Positions 32,401 through 48,129 of a DNA stretch of 64,000 bases are shown here, in pieces. The stretch is taken from the NCBI RefSeq assembly GCF_051014685.1, contig NW_027478709.1:372001-436000 (forward strand), written 5' to 3'. This stretch comes from Ptiloglossa arizonensis (Eukaryota > Arthropoda > Insecta > Hymenoptera > Colletidae). The position numbers and the translations under genes are program-made. The notes beneath the pieces are model-generated. The model saw only the letters and a program-made list of their open reading frames with translations, made no database searches and was not told where the DNA came from. Position 1 is the first letter of the stretch, and each line of letters opens with the position of its first letter.

Positions 32401-34189
32401 TTCTCGAGTTCGTCATTCCGTTCGCGAGATATGGGAGTTTGAAGGTTAGGAATGCTTGAGAAACCATCAAAATTTTCCCTGGTCTGATACTCGAAACCAA
32501 TAACTGGAATGACTTAGGGGAAAAGTGCACACACCATTGTAATCGGGCGAGTTTCTGCTTTCAGATGCAACAGGAATTTCTCGAGTTCGTCAATCCGTTC
32601 GTGAGATATGGGAGTTTGAAATTAAGGATAGGTTGAGAAACAATCAAAATTTTCGCAAGTCTGATACTCGAAACCAATAACTACACAGGCCTAGGTGAAA
32701 AACACACATATCTTTGTAATCGGGCGAGTTTCTACTTTCAGATGCAACAGGAATTTCTCGAGTTCGTCAATCCGTTCGCGAGAAATGGGAGTTTGAAGTT
32801 AAGGAATGGTTGAGAAGCTATCAAAATTTTCGCATGTCTGACACCCGAAAACAATAACTACACAGGCCTAGGTGAGAAACACACATATCTTTGTAATCGG
32901 GCGAGTTTCTACTTTAAGATGCAACAGGAATTTCTCGAGTTCGTCAATCCGTTCGCGAGATATGGGAGTTCGATGTTAAGGAATGGTTGAGAAACCATCA
33001 AGATTTTCGCAATTCTGTTGCTAGAAACGAATAACTGGAATGGCCTTGGGGAAAAGTACACACACCATTGTAATCGGGCGAGTTTCTTGTTTCAGATGCA
33101 ATAGGAATTTCTCGAGTTCGTCAATCCGTTCACGAGATATGGGAGTTTGAAGTTAAGGAATGGTTGAGAAACTATCAAAATTTTCGCATGTCTGATACCC
33201 GAAACCAATAACTACACAGCCCTAGGTGAAAAACACACATATCTTTGTAATCGGGCGAGTTTCTACTTTCAGATGCAACAGGAATTTCTCGAGTTCGTCA
33301 ATCCGTTCGCGAGATATGGGAGTTTGAAGTTAAGGAATGGTCGGGAAACTATCAAAATTTTCGCAAGTCTGATACTCGAAACCAATAACTACTTAGGCCT
33401 AGGGGAAAAACACACATATCTTTGTAATCGGGCGAGTTTCTAATTTCAGATGCAACAGGAATTTCTCGAGTTCGTCAATCCGTTCGCGAGATATGGGAGT
33501 TTGAAGGTAAGGAATGCTTGAGAAACCATCAAAATTTTCGCAATTCTGATACTCGAAACCAATAACGGGAATGGCCTAGGGGAAAAGTACACACACCATT
33601 GCAATCGTGCGAGTGTCTACTTTCAGATGCAACAGGAATTTCTCGAGTTGGTCAATCCGTTCGCGAGAAATGGGAGTTTGAAGTTAAGGAATGCTTGAGA
33701 AACCATCAAAATTTTCGCTGGTCTGATACTCGAAACCAATAACTGGAATGACTTAGGGGAAAAGTGCACACACCATTGTAATCGGGCGAGTTTCTGCTTT
33801 CAGATGCAACAGGAATTTCTCGAGTTCGTCAATTCGTTCGTGAGATATGGGAGTTTGAAATTAAGGATAGGTTGAGGAACCATCAAAATTTTCGCAAGTC
33901 TGATACTCGAAACCAATAACTACAAAGCCCTAGGGGAAAAATACACATACCGTTGTAATCGGGCGAGTTTCCACTTTCAGATGCAACAGGAATTTCTCGA
34001 GTTCGTCAATCCGTTCACGAGATATGGGAGTTTGAAGTTAAGGAATGGTTGAAAATCCATCGAAATTTTCGCAATTCTGATGCTAGAAACGAATAACTGG
34101 AATGGCCTCGGGGAAAAGTACACACATCATTCTAATCGGGCGAGACTCTACTGTCAGATGCAACAGGAATTTCTCGAGTTCGTCAATCC

Positions 34190-37100
34190 GTTCGCGAGAT
34201 ATGGGAGTTTGAAGTTAAGGAATGCTTGAGAAACCATCAAAATTTTCGAAAGTCTGATACACGAAACCAATAACTACAAAGGCCTAGGGGAAAAATGCAC
34301 ATACCTTTGTAATCGGGCGAGTTTCCACTCTCAGATGCAACAGGAATTTCTCGAGTTCGGCAATCCGTTCACGAGATATGGGAGTTTGAAGTTAAGGAAT
34401 GGTTGAGAAACTATCAAAATTTTCGCATGTCTGATACCCGAAACCAATAACTACACAGCCCTACGTGAAAAACACACATATCTTTGTAATCGGGCGAGTT
34501 TCTACTTTCAGATGCAACAGGAATTTCTCGAGTTCGGCAATCCGTTCGCGAGATATAGGAGTTTGAAGTTAAGGAATGCTTGAGAAACCATCAAAATTTT
34601 CGCAATTCTGATACTCGAAACCAATAACTGGAATGGCCTAGGGGAAAAGTACACACACCCTTGCAATCGTGCGAGTGTCTACTTTCAGATGCAACAGGAA
34701 TTTCTCGAGTTCGTCATTCCGTTCGCGAGATATGGGAGTTTGAAGTTAAGGAATGGTTGAGAAACCATCAAGATTTTCGCAATTCTGATGCTAGAAACGA
34801 ATAACTGGAATGGCCTTGGGGAAAAGTACACACACCATTGTAATCGGGCGAGTTTCTACTTTCAGGTGCAACAGGAATTTCTCGAGTTCGTCAATCCGTT
34901 CGGGAGGTATGGGAGTTTGAATTTAAGGAATGGTTGAGGATCCATCAAAATTTTCGCAAGTCTGATACCCGAAACCAATAACTACAAAGGCCTAGTGGAA
35001 AAATACACATACCGTTGTAATCGGGCGAGTTTCCACTTTCAGATGCAACAGGAATTTCTCGAGTTCGTCAATCCGTTCACGAGATATGGGAGTTTGAAGT
35101 TAAGGAATGGCTGAAAATCCATCGAAATTTTCGCAATTCTGATGCTAGAAACGAATAACTGGAATGGCCTCGGGGAAAAGTACACACATCATTCTAATCG
35201 GGCGAGACTCTACTTTCAGATGCAACAGGAATTTCTCGAGTTCGTCAATCCGTTCGCGAGATATGGGAGTTTGAAGTTAAGGAATGGTCGGGAAACTATC
35301 AAAATTTTCGCAAGTCTGATACTCGAAACCAATAACTACTTAGGCCTAGGGGAAAAACACACATATCTTTGTAATCGGGCGAGTTTCTAATTTCAGATGC
35401 AACAGGAATTTCTCGAGTTCGTCAATCCGTTCGCGAGATATGGGAGTTTGAAGGTAAGGAATGCTTGAGAAACCATCAAAATTTTCGCAATTCTGATACT
35501 CGAAACCAATAACGGGAATGGCCTAGGGGAAAAGTACACACACCATTGCAATCGTGCGAGTGTCTACTTTCAGATGCAACAGGAATTTCTCGAGTTCGTC
35601 AATCCGTTCGCGAGAAATGGGAGTTTGAAGTTAAGGAATGGTTGAGAAACTATCAAATTTTTCGCGTGTCTGATACCCGAAACCAATAACTACAAAGACC
35701 TAGGTGAAAAACACACATATCTTTGTAATCGGGCGAGTTTCTACTTTCAGATGCAACAGGAATTTCTCGAGTTCGTCAATCCGTTCGCGAGAAATGGGAG
35801 TTTGTTGTTAAGGAATGGTTGAGAAACTATCAAAATTTTCGAATGTCTGATACCCGAAACCAATAACTACACAGGCCTAGGTGAAAAACACACATATCTT
35901 TGTAATCGAGCGAGATTCTACTTTAAGGTGCAACAGGAATTTCTCGAGTTCGTCATTCCGTTCGCGAGATATGGAAGTTTGAAGGTTAGGAATGCTTGAG
36001 AAACCATCAAAATTTTCGCTGGTCTGATACACGAAACCAATAACTGGAATGACTTAGGGGAAAAGTGCACACACCATTGTAATCGGGCGAGTTTCTGCTT
36101 TCAGATGCAACAGGAATTTCTCGAGTTCGTCAATCCGTTCGTGAGATATGGGAGTTTGAAATTAAGGATATGTTGAGAAACCATCAAAATTTTCGCAAGT
36201 CTGATACACGAAACCAATAACTACAAAGGCCTAGGGGAAAAATACACATACCGTTGTAATCGGGCGAGTTTCCACTTTCAGACGCAACAGGAATTTCTCG
36301 AGTTCGTCAATCCGTTCACGAGATATGGGATTTTGAAGTTAAGGAATGGTTGAGAATCCATCGAAATTTTCGCAATTCTGATGCTAGAAACGAATAACTG
36401 GAACGGCCTCGGGGAAAAGTACACACACCATTCTAATCGGGCGAGACTCTACTTTCAGATGCAACAGGAATTTCTCGAGTTCGTCATTCCGTTCGCGAGA
36501 TATGGGAGTTTGAAGTTAAGGAATGCTTGAGAAACCATCAAAATTTTCGAAAGTCTGATACACGAAACCAATAACTACAAAGGCCTAGGGGAAAAATGCA
36601 CATACCTTTGTAATCGGGCGAGTTTCCACTCTCAGATGCAACAGGAATTTCTCGAGTTCGGCAATCCGTTCACGAGATATGGGAGTTTGAAGTTAAGGAA
36701 TGGTTGAGAAACTATCAAAATTTTCGCATGTCTGATACCCGAAACCAATAACTACACAGCCCTACGTGAAAAACACACATATCTTTGTAATCGGGCGAGT
36801 TTCTACTTTCAGATGCAACAGGAATTTCTCGAGTTCGGCAATCCGTTCGCGAGATATAGGAGTTTGAAGTTAAGGAATGCTTGAGAAACCATCAAAATTT
36901 TCGCAATTCTGATACTCGAAACCAATAACTGGAATGGCCTAGGGGAAAAGTACACACACCCTTGCAATCGTGCGAGTGTCTACTTTCAGATGCAACAGGA
37001 ATTTCTCGAGTTCGTCATTCCGTTCGCGAGATATGGGAGTTTGAAGTTAAGGAATGGTTGAGAAACCATCAAGATTTTCGCAATTCTGATGCTAGAAACG

Positions 37101-38471
37101 AATAACTGGAATGGCCTTGGGGAAAAGTACACACACCATTGTAATCGGGCGAGTTTCTACTTTCAGGTGCAACAGGAATTTCTCGAGTTCGTCAATCCGT
37201 TCGGGAGGTATGGGAGTTTGAATTTAAGGAATGGTTGAGGATCCATCAAAATTTTCGCAAGTCTGATACCCGAAACCAATAACTACAAAGGCCTAGTGGA
37301 AAAATACACATACCGTTGTAATCGGGCGAGTTTCCACTTTCAGATGCAACAGGAATTTCTCGAGTTCGTCAATCCGTTCACGAGATATGGGAGTTTGAAG
37401 TTAAGGAATGGCTGAAAATCCATCGAAATTTTCGCAATTCTGATGCTAGAAACGAATAACTGGAATGGCCTCGGGGAAAAGTACACACATCATTCTAATC
37501 GGGCGAGACTCTACTTTCAGATGCAACAGGAATTTCTCGAGTTCGTCAATCCGTTCGCGAGATATGGGAGTTTGAAGTTAAGGAATGGTCGGGAAACTAT
37601 CAAAATTTTCGCAAGTCTGATACTCGAAACCAATAACTACTTAGGCCTAGGGGAAAAACACACATATCTTTGTAATCGGGCGAGTTTCTAATTTCAGATG
37701 CAACAGGAATTTCTCGAGTTCGTCAATCCGTTCGCGAGATATGGGAGTTTGAAGGTAAGGAATGCTTGAGAAACCATCAAAATTTTCGCAATTCTGATAC
37801 TCGAAACCAATAACGGGAATGGCCTAGGGGAAAAGTACACACACCATTGCAATCGTGCGAGTGTCTACTTTCAGATGCAACAGGAATTTCTCGAGTTCGT
37901 CAATCCGTTCGCGAGAAATGGGAGTTTGAAGTTAAGGAATGGTTGAGAAACTATCAAATTTTTCGCGTGTCTGATACCCGAAACCAATAACTACAAAGAC
38001 CTAGGTGAAAAACACACATATCTTTGTAATCGGGCGAGTTTCTACTTTCAGATGCAACAGGAATTTCTCGAGTTCGTCAATCCGTTCGCGAGAAATGGGA
38101 GTTTGTTGTTAAGGAATGGTTGAGAAACTATCAAAATTTTCGAATGTCTGATACCCGAAACCAATAACTACACAGGCCTAGGTGAAAAACACACATATCT
38201 TTGTAATCGAGCGAGATTCTACTTTAAGGTGCAACAGGAATTTCTCGAGTTCGTCATTCCGTTCGCGAGATATGGAAGTTTGAAGGTTAGGAATGCTTGA
38301 GAAACCATCAAAATTTTCGCTGGTCTGATACACGAAACCAATAACTGGAATGACTTAGGGGAAAAGTGCACACACCATTGTAATCGGGCGAGTTTCTGCT
38401 TTCAGATACAACAGGAATTTCTCGAGTTCGTCAATCCGTTCGTGAGATATGGGAGTTTGAACTTAAGGATA
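34190..38471 (+). repeat. Thirteen-monomer tandem duplication (2,301-bp period)
   Basis: About 34,190-36,170 recurs near-identically at 36,491-38,471 with an offset of 2,301 bp (13 x 177). Rare markers such as ccctacgtg, gtttgttgttaagg and atcgagcgagattc keep their order. A part of it (about 36,840-37,870) appears again at about 41,620-42,650, offset 4,779 bp (27 x 177). Confidence 0.8.
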
Positions 38472-39436
38472 TGTTGAGAAACAATCAAAATTTTCGCAAG
38501 TCTGATACTCGAAACCAATAACTACACAGGCCTAGGTGAAAAACACACATATCTTTGTAATCGGGCGAGTTTCTACTTTCAGATGCAACAGGAATTTCTC
38601 GAGTTCGTCAATCCGTTCGCGAGAAATGGGAGTTTGAAGTTAAGGAATGGTTGAGAAACTATCAAAATTTTCGCATGTCTGACACCCGAAACCAATAACT
38701 ACACAGGCCTAGGTGAAAAACACACATATCTTTGTAATCGGGCGAGTTCCTACTTTAAGATGCAACAGGAATTTCTCGAGTTCGTCAATCCGTTCGCGAG
38801 ATATGGGAGTTTGAAGTTAAGGAATGCTTGAGAAACCATCAAAATTTTCGAAAGTCTGATACACGAAACCAATAACTACAAAGGCCTAGGGGAAAAATGC
38901 ACATACCTTTGTAATCGGGCGAGTTTCCACTCTCTGATGCAACAGGAATTTCTCGAGTTCGGCAATCCGTTCGCGAGATATGGGAGTTTGAAGTTAAGGA
39001 ATGCTTGTGAAACCATCACAATTTTCGCAATTCTGATACTCGAAACCAATAACTGGAATGGCCTAGGGGAAAAGTACACACACCCTTGTAATCGTGCGAG
39101 TGTCTACTTTCAGATGCAACAGGAATTTCTCGAGTTCGTCATTCCGTTCGCGAGATATGGGAGTTCGATGTTAAGGAATGGTTGAGAAACCATCAAGATT
39201 TTCGCAATTCTGTTGCTAGAAACGTATAACTGGAATGGCCTTGGGGAAAAGTACACACACCATTGTAATCGGGCGAGTTTCTACTTTCAGATGCAATAGG
39301 AATTTCTCGAGTTCGTCAATCCGTTCACGAGATATGGGAGTTTGAAGTTAAGGAATGGTTGAGAAACTATCAAAATTTTCGCATGTCTGATACCCGAAAC
39401 CAATAACTACACAGCCCTAGGTGAAAAACACACATA

Positions 39437-40975
39437 TCTTTGTAATCGGGCGAGTTTCTACTTTCAGATGCAACAGGAATTTCTCGAGTTCGTCAATCCG
39501 TTCGCGAGATATGGGAGTTTGAAGTTAAGGAATGGTCGGGAAACTATCAAAATTTTCGCAAGTCTGATACTCGAAACCAATAACTACTTAGGCCTAGGGG
39601 GAAAACACACATATCTTTGTAATCGGGCGAGTTTCTAATTTCAGATGCAACAGGAATTTCTCGAGTTCGTCAATCCGTTCGCGAGATATGGGAGTTTGAA
39701 GGTAAGGAATGCTTGAGAAACCATCAAAATTTTCGCAATTCTGATACTCGAAACCAATAACGGGAATGGCCTAGGGGAAAAGTACACACACCATTGCAAT
39801 CGTGCGAGTGTCTACTTTCAGATGCAACAGGAATTTCTCGAGTTCGTCAATCCGTTCGCGAGAAATGGGAGTTTGAAGTTAAGGAATGGTTGAGAAACTA
39901 TCAAAATTTTCGCTTGTCTGATACCCGAAACCAATAACTACAAAGACCTAGGTGAAAAACACACATATCTTTGTAATCGGGCGAGTTTCTACTTTAAGAT
40001 GCAACAGGAATTTCTCGAATTCGTCATTCCGTTCGCGAGATATGGGAGTTTGAAGGTTAGGAATGCTTGAGAAACCATCAAAATTTTCGAAAGTCTGATA
40101 CACGAAACCAATAACTACAAAGGCCTAGGGGAGAAATGCACATACCTTTGTAATCGGGCGAGTTTCTACTTTCAGATGCAACAGGAATTTCTCGAGTTCG
40201 TCAATCCGTTCGCGAGAAATGGGAGTTTGAAGTTAAGGAATGGTTGAGAAACTATCAAAATTTTCGCATGTCTGACACCCGAAACCAATAACTACACAGG
40301 CCTAGGTGAAAAACACACATATCTTTGTAATCGGGCGAGTTTCTACTTTCAGATGCAACAGGAATTTCTCGAGTTCGTCAATCCGTTCGCGAGATATGGG
40401 AGTTTGAAGTTAAGGAATGGTCGGGAAACTATCAAAATTTTCGCAAGTCTGATACTCGAAACCAATAACTACTTAGGCCTAGGGGAAAAACACACATATC
40501 TTTGTAATCGGGCGAGTTTCTAATTTCAGATGCAACAGGAATTTCTCGAGTTCGTCAATCCGTTCGCGAGATATGGGAGTTTGAAGGTAAGGAATGCTTG
40601 AGAAACCATCAAAATTTTCGCAATTCTGATACTCGAAACCAATAACGGGAATGGCCTAGGGGAAAAGTACACACACCATTGCAATCGTGCGAGTGTCTAC
40701 TTTCAGATGCAACAGGAATTTCTCGAGTTCGTCAATCCGTTCGCGAGAAATGGGAGTTTGAAGTTAAGGAATGGTTGAGAAACTATCAAAATTTTCGCTT
40801 GTCTGATACCCGAAACCAATAACTACAAAGACCTAGGTGAAAAACACACATATCTTTGTAATCGGGCGAGTTTCTACTTTAAGATGCAACAGGAATTTCT
40901 CGAATTCGTCATTCCGTTCGCGAGATATGGGAGTTTGAAGGTTAGGAATGCTTGAGAAACCATCAAAATTTTCGC
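39437..40975 (+). repeat. Second five-monomer duplication (885-bp period)
   Basis: About 39,437-40,090 and 40,322-40,975 match with an offset of 885 bp. Markers are aatggtcgggaaac, gggaatggcc and tttctcgaattcg. The pair is independent of the 30.7-32.4-kb one but has the same period. Confidence 0.7.
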
Positions 40976-43900
40976 TGGTCTGATACTCGAAACCAATAAC
41001 TGGAATGACTTAGGGGAAAAGTGCACACACCATTGTAATCGGGCGAGTTTCTGCTTTCAGATGCAACAGGAATTTCTCGAGTTCGTCAATTCGTTCGTGA
41101 GATATGGGAGTTTGAAATTAAGGATAGGTTGAGGAACCATCAAAATTTTCGCAAGTCTGATACTCGAAACCAATAACTACAAAGCCCTAGGGGAAAAATA
41201 CACATACCGTTGTAATCGGGCGAGTTTCCACTTTCAGATGCAACAGGAATTTCTCGAGTTCGTCAATCCGTTCACGAGATATGGGAGTTTGAAGTTAAGG
41301 AATGGTTGAAAATCCATCGAAATTTTCGCAATTCTGATGCTAGAAACGAATAACTGGAATGGCCTCGGGGAAAAGTACACACATCATTCTAATCGGGCGA
41401 GACTCTACTTTCAGATGCAACAGGAATTTCTCGAGTTCGTCAATCCGTTCGCGAGATATGGGAGTTTGAAGTTAAGGAATGCTTGAGAAACCATCAAAAT
41501 TTTCGAAAGTCTGATACCCGAAACCAATAACTACACAGCCCTAGGGGAAAAACACACATATCTTTGTAATCGGGCGAGTTTCTACTTTCAGATGCAACAG
41601 GAATTTCTCGAGTTCGGCAATCCGTTCGCGAGATATAGGAGTTTGAAGTTAAGGAATGCGTGAGAAACCATCAAAATTTTCGCAATTCTGATACTCGAAA
41701 CCAATAACTGGAATGGCCTAGGGGAAAAGTACACACACCCTTGCAATCGTGCGAGTGTCTACTTTCAGATGCAACAGGAATTTCTCGAGTTCGTCATTCC
41801 GTTCGCGAGATATGGGAGTTTGAAGTTAAGGAATGGTTGAGAAACCATCAAGATTTTCGCAATTCTGATGCTAGAAACGAATAACTGGAATGGCCTTGGG
41901 GAAAAGTACACACTCCATTGTAATCGGGCGAGTTTCTACTTTCAGGTGCAACAGGAATTTCTCGAGTTCGTCAATCCGTTCGGGAGGTATGGGAGTTTGA
42001 ATTTAAGGAATGGTTGAGGATCCATCAAAATTTTCGCAAGTCTGATACCCGAAACCAATAACTACAAAGGCCTAGGCGAAAAATACACATACCGTTGTAA
42101 TCGGGCGAGTTTCCACTTTCAGATGCAACAGTAATTTCTCGAGTTCGTCAATCCGTTCACGAGATATGGGAGTTTGAAGTTAAGGAATGGTTGAAAATCC
42201 ATCGAAATTTTCGCAATTCTGATGCTAGAAACGAATAACTGGAATGGCCTCGGGGAAAAGTACACACATCATTCTAATCGGGCGAGACTCTACTTTCAGA
42301 TGCAACAGGAATTTCTCGAGTTCGTCAATCCGTTCGCGAGATATGGGAGTTTGAAGTTAAGGAATTGTCGGGAAACTATCAAAATTTTCGCAAGTCTGAT
42401 ACTCGAAACCAATAACTACTTAGGCCTAGGGGAAAAACACACATATCTTTGTAATCGGGCGAGTTTCTAATTTCAGATGCAACAGGAATTTCTCGAGTTC
42501 GTCAATCCGTTCGCGAGATATGGGAGTTTGAAGGTAAGGAATGCTTGAGAAACCATCAAAATTTTCGCAAATCTGATACTCGAAACCAATAACGGGAATG
42601 GCCTAGGGGAAAAGTACACACACCATTGCAATCGTGCGAGTGTCTACTTTCAGATGCAACAGGAATTTCTCGAGTTCGTCAATCCGTTCGCGAGATATGG
42701 GAGTTTGAAATTAAGGATAGGTTGAGAAACCATCAAAATTTTCGCAAGTCTGATACTCGAAACCAATAACTACAAAACCCCAGGGGAAAAATACACATAC
42801 CGTTGTAATCGGGCGAGTTTCCACTTTCAGATGCAACAGGAATTTCTCGAGTTCGTCAATCCGTTCACGAGATATGGGAGTTTGAAGGTTAGGAATGCTT
42901 GAGAAACCATCATAATTTTCGCTGGTCTGATACTCGAAACCAATAACTGGAATGACTTAGGGGAAAAGTGCACACACCATTGTAATCGGGCGAGTTTCTG
43001 CTTTCGGATGCAACAGGAATTTCTCGAGTTCGTCAATCCGTTCGTGAGATATGGGAGTTTGAAGTTAAGGAATGCTTGAGAAACCATCAAAATTTTCGCA
43101 TGTCTGATACCCGAAACCAATAACTACACAGGCCTAGGTGAAAAACACACATATCTTTGTAATCGGGCGAGTTTCTACTTTCAGATGCAACAGGAATTTC
43201 TCGAGTTCGTCAATCCGTTCGCGAGAAATGGGAGTTTGAAGTTAAGGAATGGTTGAGAAACTATCAAAATTTTCGCGTGTCTGATACCCGAAACCAATAA
43301 CTACAAAGACCTAGGTGAAAAACACACATATCTTTGTAATCGGGCGAGTTTCTACTTTCAGATGCAACAGGAATTTCTCGAGTTCGTCAATCCGTTCGCG
43401 AGAAATGGGAGTTTGAAGTTAAGGAATGGTTGAGAAACTATCAAAATTTTCGCATGTCTGATACCCGAAACCAATAACTACACAGGCCTAGGTGAAAAAC
43501 ACACATATCTTTGTAATCGGGCGAGCTTCTACTTTAAGATGCAACAGGAATTTCTCGAGTTCGTCAATCCGTTCGCGAGATATGGGAGTTTGAATGTTAG
43601 GAATGCTTGAGAAACCATCAAAATTTTCGCTGGTCTGATACTCGAAACCAATAACTGGAATGACTTAGGGGAAAAGTGCACACACCATTGTAATGGGGCG
43701 AGTATCTGCCTTCAGATGCAACAGGAATTTCTCGAGTTCGTCAATCCGTTCGTGAGATATGGGAGTTTGAAATTAAGGATAAGTTGAGAAACCGTCAAAA
43801 TTTTCGCAAGTCTGATACTCGAAACCAATAACTACAAAGGCCTAGGGGAAAAATACACATACCGTTGTAATCGGGCGAGTTTCCACTTTCAGATGCAACA

Positions 43901-46900
43901 GGAATTTCTCGTGTTCGTCAATCCGTTCACGAGATATGGGAGTTTGAAGTTAAGGAATGGTTGAGAATCCATCGAAATTTTCGCAATTCTGATGCTTGAA
44001 ACGAATAACTGGAATGGCCTCGGGGAAAAGTACACACACCATTCTAATCGGGCGAGACTCTACTTTCAGATGCAACAGGAATTTCTCGAGTTCGTCATTC
44101 CGTTCTCGAGATATGGAAGTTTGAAGGTTAGGAATGCTTGAGAAACCATCAAAATTTTCGCTGGTCTGATACTCGAAACCAATAACTGGAATGACTTAGG
44201 GGAAAAGTGCACACACCATTGTAATCGGGCGAGTTTCTGCTTTCAGATGCAACAGGAATTTCTCGAGTTCGTCAATCCGTTCGTGAGATATGGGAGTTTG
44301 AAGTTAAGGATAAGTTGAGAAACCATCAAAATTTTCGCAAGTCTGATACACGAAACCAATAACTACAAAGGCCTAGGGGAAAAATACACATACCGTTGTA
44401 ATCGGGCGAGTTTCCACTTTCAGATGCAACAGGAATTTCTCGAGTTCGTCAATCCGTTCACGAGATATGGGAGTTTGAAGTTAAGGAATGGTTGAGAATC
44501 CATCGAAATTTTCGCAATTCTGATGCTAGAAACGAATAACTGGAACGGCCTCGGGGAAAAGTGCACACACCATTGTAATCGGGCGAGTTTCTGCTTTCAG
44601 ATGCAACAGGAATTTCTCGAGTTCGTCAATCCGTTCGTGAGATATGGGAGTTTGAAATTAAGGATAGGTTGAGAAACAATCAAAATTTTCGCAAGTCTGA
44701 TACTCGAAACCAATAACTACACAGGCCTAGGTGAAAAACACACATATCTTTGTAATCGGGCGAGTTTCTACTTTCAGATGCAACAGGAATTTCTCGAGTT
44801 CGTCAATCCGTTCGCGAGAAATGGGAGTTTGAAGTTAAGGAACGGTTGAGAAACTATCAAAATTTTCGCATGTCTGACACCCGAAACCAATAACTACACA
44901 GGCCTAGGTGAAAAACACACATATCTTTGTAATCGGGCGAGTTTCTACTTTAAGATGCAATAGGAACTTCTCGTGTTCGTCAATCCGTTCGCGAGATATG
45001 GGAGTTTGAAGTTAAGGAATGCTTGAGAAACCATCAAAATTTTCGAAAGTCTGATACACGAAACCAATAACTACAAAGGCCTAGGGGAAAAATGCACATA
45101 CCTTTGTAATCGGGCGAGTTTCCACTCTCAGATGCAACAGGAATTTCTCGAGTTCGGCAATCCGTTCGCGAGATATGGGAGTTTGAAGTTAAGGAATGCT
45201 TGAGAAACCATCACAATTTTCGCAATTCTGATACTCGAAACCAATAACTGGAATGGCCTAGGGGAAAAGTACACACACCCTTGTAATCGTGCGAGTGTCT
45301 ACTTTCAGATGCAACAGGAATTTCTCGAGTTCGTCATTTCGTTCGCGAGATATGGGAGTTCGAGGTTAAGGAATGGTTGAGAAACCATCAAGATTTTCGC
45401 AATTCTGTTGCTAGAAACGAATAAATGGAATGGCCTTGGGGAAAAGTACACACACCATTGTAATCGGGCGAGTTTCTACTTTCAGATGCAATAGGAATTT
45501 CTCGAGTTCGTCAATCCGTTCACGAGATATGGGAGTTTGAAGTTAAGGAATGGTTGAAAATCCATGGAAATTTTCGCAATTCTGATGCTAGAAACGAATA
45601 ACTGGAATGGCCTCGGGGAAAAGTACACACACCATTCTAATCGGGCGAGACTCTACTTTCAGATGCAACAGGAATTTCTCGAGTTCGTCAATCCGTTCGC
45701 GAGATATGGGAGTTTGAAGTTAAGGAATGGTTGAGAAACTATCAAAATTTTCGCATGTCTGATACCCGAAACCAATAACTACACAGGCCTAGGTGAAAAA
45801 CACACATATCTTTGTAATCGGGCGGGTTTGTACTTTCAGATGCAACAGGAATTTCTCGAGTTCGGCAAACCGTTCGCGAGATATAGGAGTTTGATGTTAA
45901 GGAATGCTTGAGAAACCATCAAAATTTTCGCAATTCTGATACTCGAAACCAATAACTGGAATGGCCTAGGGGAAAAGTACACACACCCTTGCAATCGTGC
46001 GAGTGTCTACTTTCAGATGCAACAGGAATTTCTCGAGTTCGTCATTCCGTTCGCGAGATATGGGAGTTTGAAGTTAAGGAATGGTCGAGAAACCATCAAG
46101 AATTTCGCAATTCTGATGCTAGAAACGAATAACTGGAATGGCCTTGGGGAAAAGTACACACACCATTGTAATCGGGCGAGTTTCTACTTTCAGGTGCAAC
46201 AGGAATTTCTCGAGTTCGTCAATCCGTTCGGGAGGTATGGGAGTTTGAATTTAAGGAATGGTTGAGGATCCATCAAAATTTTCGCAAGTCTGATACCCGA
46301 AACCAATAACTACAAAGGCCTAGGGGAAAATGCACATACCTTTGTAATCGGGCGAGTTTCCACTTTCAGATGCAACAGGAATTTCTCGAGTTCGTCATTC
46401 CGTTCGCGAGATATGGGAGTTTGAAGTTAAGGAATGCTTGAGAAACCATCAAAATTTTCGCATGCCTGATACCCGAAACCAATAACTACACAGGCCTAGG
46501 TGAAAAACGCACATATCTTTGTAATCGGGCGAGTTTCTACTTTCAGATGCAACAGGAATTTCTCGAGTTCGTCATTCCGTTCGCGAGATATGGGAGTTTG
46601 AAGGTTAGGAATGCTTGAGAAACCATCATAATTTTCGCTGGTCTGATACTCGAAACCAATAACTGGAATGACTTAGGGGAAAAGTGCACACACCATTGTA
46701 ATCGGGCGAGTATCTGCTTTCAGATGCAACAGGAATTTCTCGAGTTCGTCAATCCGTTCGTGAGATATGGGAGTTTGAAATTAAGGATAAGTTGAGAAAC
46801 CATCAAAATTTTCGCAAGTCTGATACTCGAAACCAATAACTACAAAGGCCTAGGGGAAAAATACACATACCGTTGTAATCGGGCGAGTTTCCACTTTCAG

Positions 46901-48129
46901 ATGCAACAGGAATTTCTCGTGTTCGTCAATCCGTTCACGAGATATGGGAGTTTGAAGTTAAGGAATGGTTGAGAATCCATCGAAATTTTCGCAATTCTGA
47001 TGCTAGAAACGAATAACTGGAATGGCCTCGGGGAAAAGTACACACACCATTCTAATCGGGCGAGACTCTACTTTCAGATGCAACAGGAATTTCTCGAGTT
47101 CGTCAATCCGTTCGCGAGATATGGGAGTTTGAATTTAAGGAATGGTTGAGAAACTATCAAAATTTTCGCGTGTCTGATACCCGAAACCAATAACTACAAA
47201 GACCTAGGTGAAAAACACACATATCCTTGTAATCGGGCGAGTTTCTACTTTCAGATGCAACAGGAATTTCTCGAGTTCGTCAATCCGTTCGCGAGAAATG
47301 GGAGTTTGAAGTTAAGGAATGGTTGAGAAACTATCAAAATTTTCTCATGTCTGATACCCGAAACCAATAACTACACAGGCCTAGGTGAAAAACACACATA
47401 TCTTTGTAATCGGGCGAGTTTCTACTTTAAGATGCAACAGGAATTTCTAGAGTTCGCCATTCCGTTCGCGAGATATGGGAGTTTGAAGGTTAGGAATGGT
47501 TGAGAAACCATCAAAATTTTCGCTGGTCTGATACTCGAAACCAATAACAACAAAGACCTAGGTGAAAAACACACATATCTTTGTAATCGGGCGAGTTTCT
47601 ACTTTCAGATGCAACAGGAATTTCTCGAGTTCGTCAATCCGTTCGCGAGAAATGGGAGTTTGAAGTTAAGGAATGGTTGAGAAACTATCAAAATTTTCGC
47701 GTGTCTGATACCCGAAACCAATAACTACAAAGACCTAGGTGAAAAACACACATATCTTTGTAATCGGGCGAGTTTCTACTTTCAGATGCAACAGGAATTT
47801 CTCGAGTTCGTCAATCCGTTCGCGAGAAATGGGAGTTTGAAGTTAAGGAATGGTTGAGAAACTATCAAAATTTTCGCGTGTCTGATACCCGAAACCAATA
47901 ACTACAAAGACCGAGGTGAAAAACACACATATCTTTGTAATCGGGCGAGTTTCTGCTTTCAGATGCAACAGGAATTTCTCGAGTTCGTCAATCCGTTCGC
48001 GAGAAATGGGAGTTTGAAATTAAGGAATGCTTGAAAAACTATCAAAATTTTCGCATGTCTGATACCCGAAACCAACAACTACACAGGCCTAGGTGGAAAA
48101 CACACATATCTTTGTAATCGGGCGAGTTT

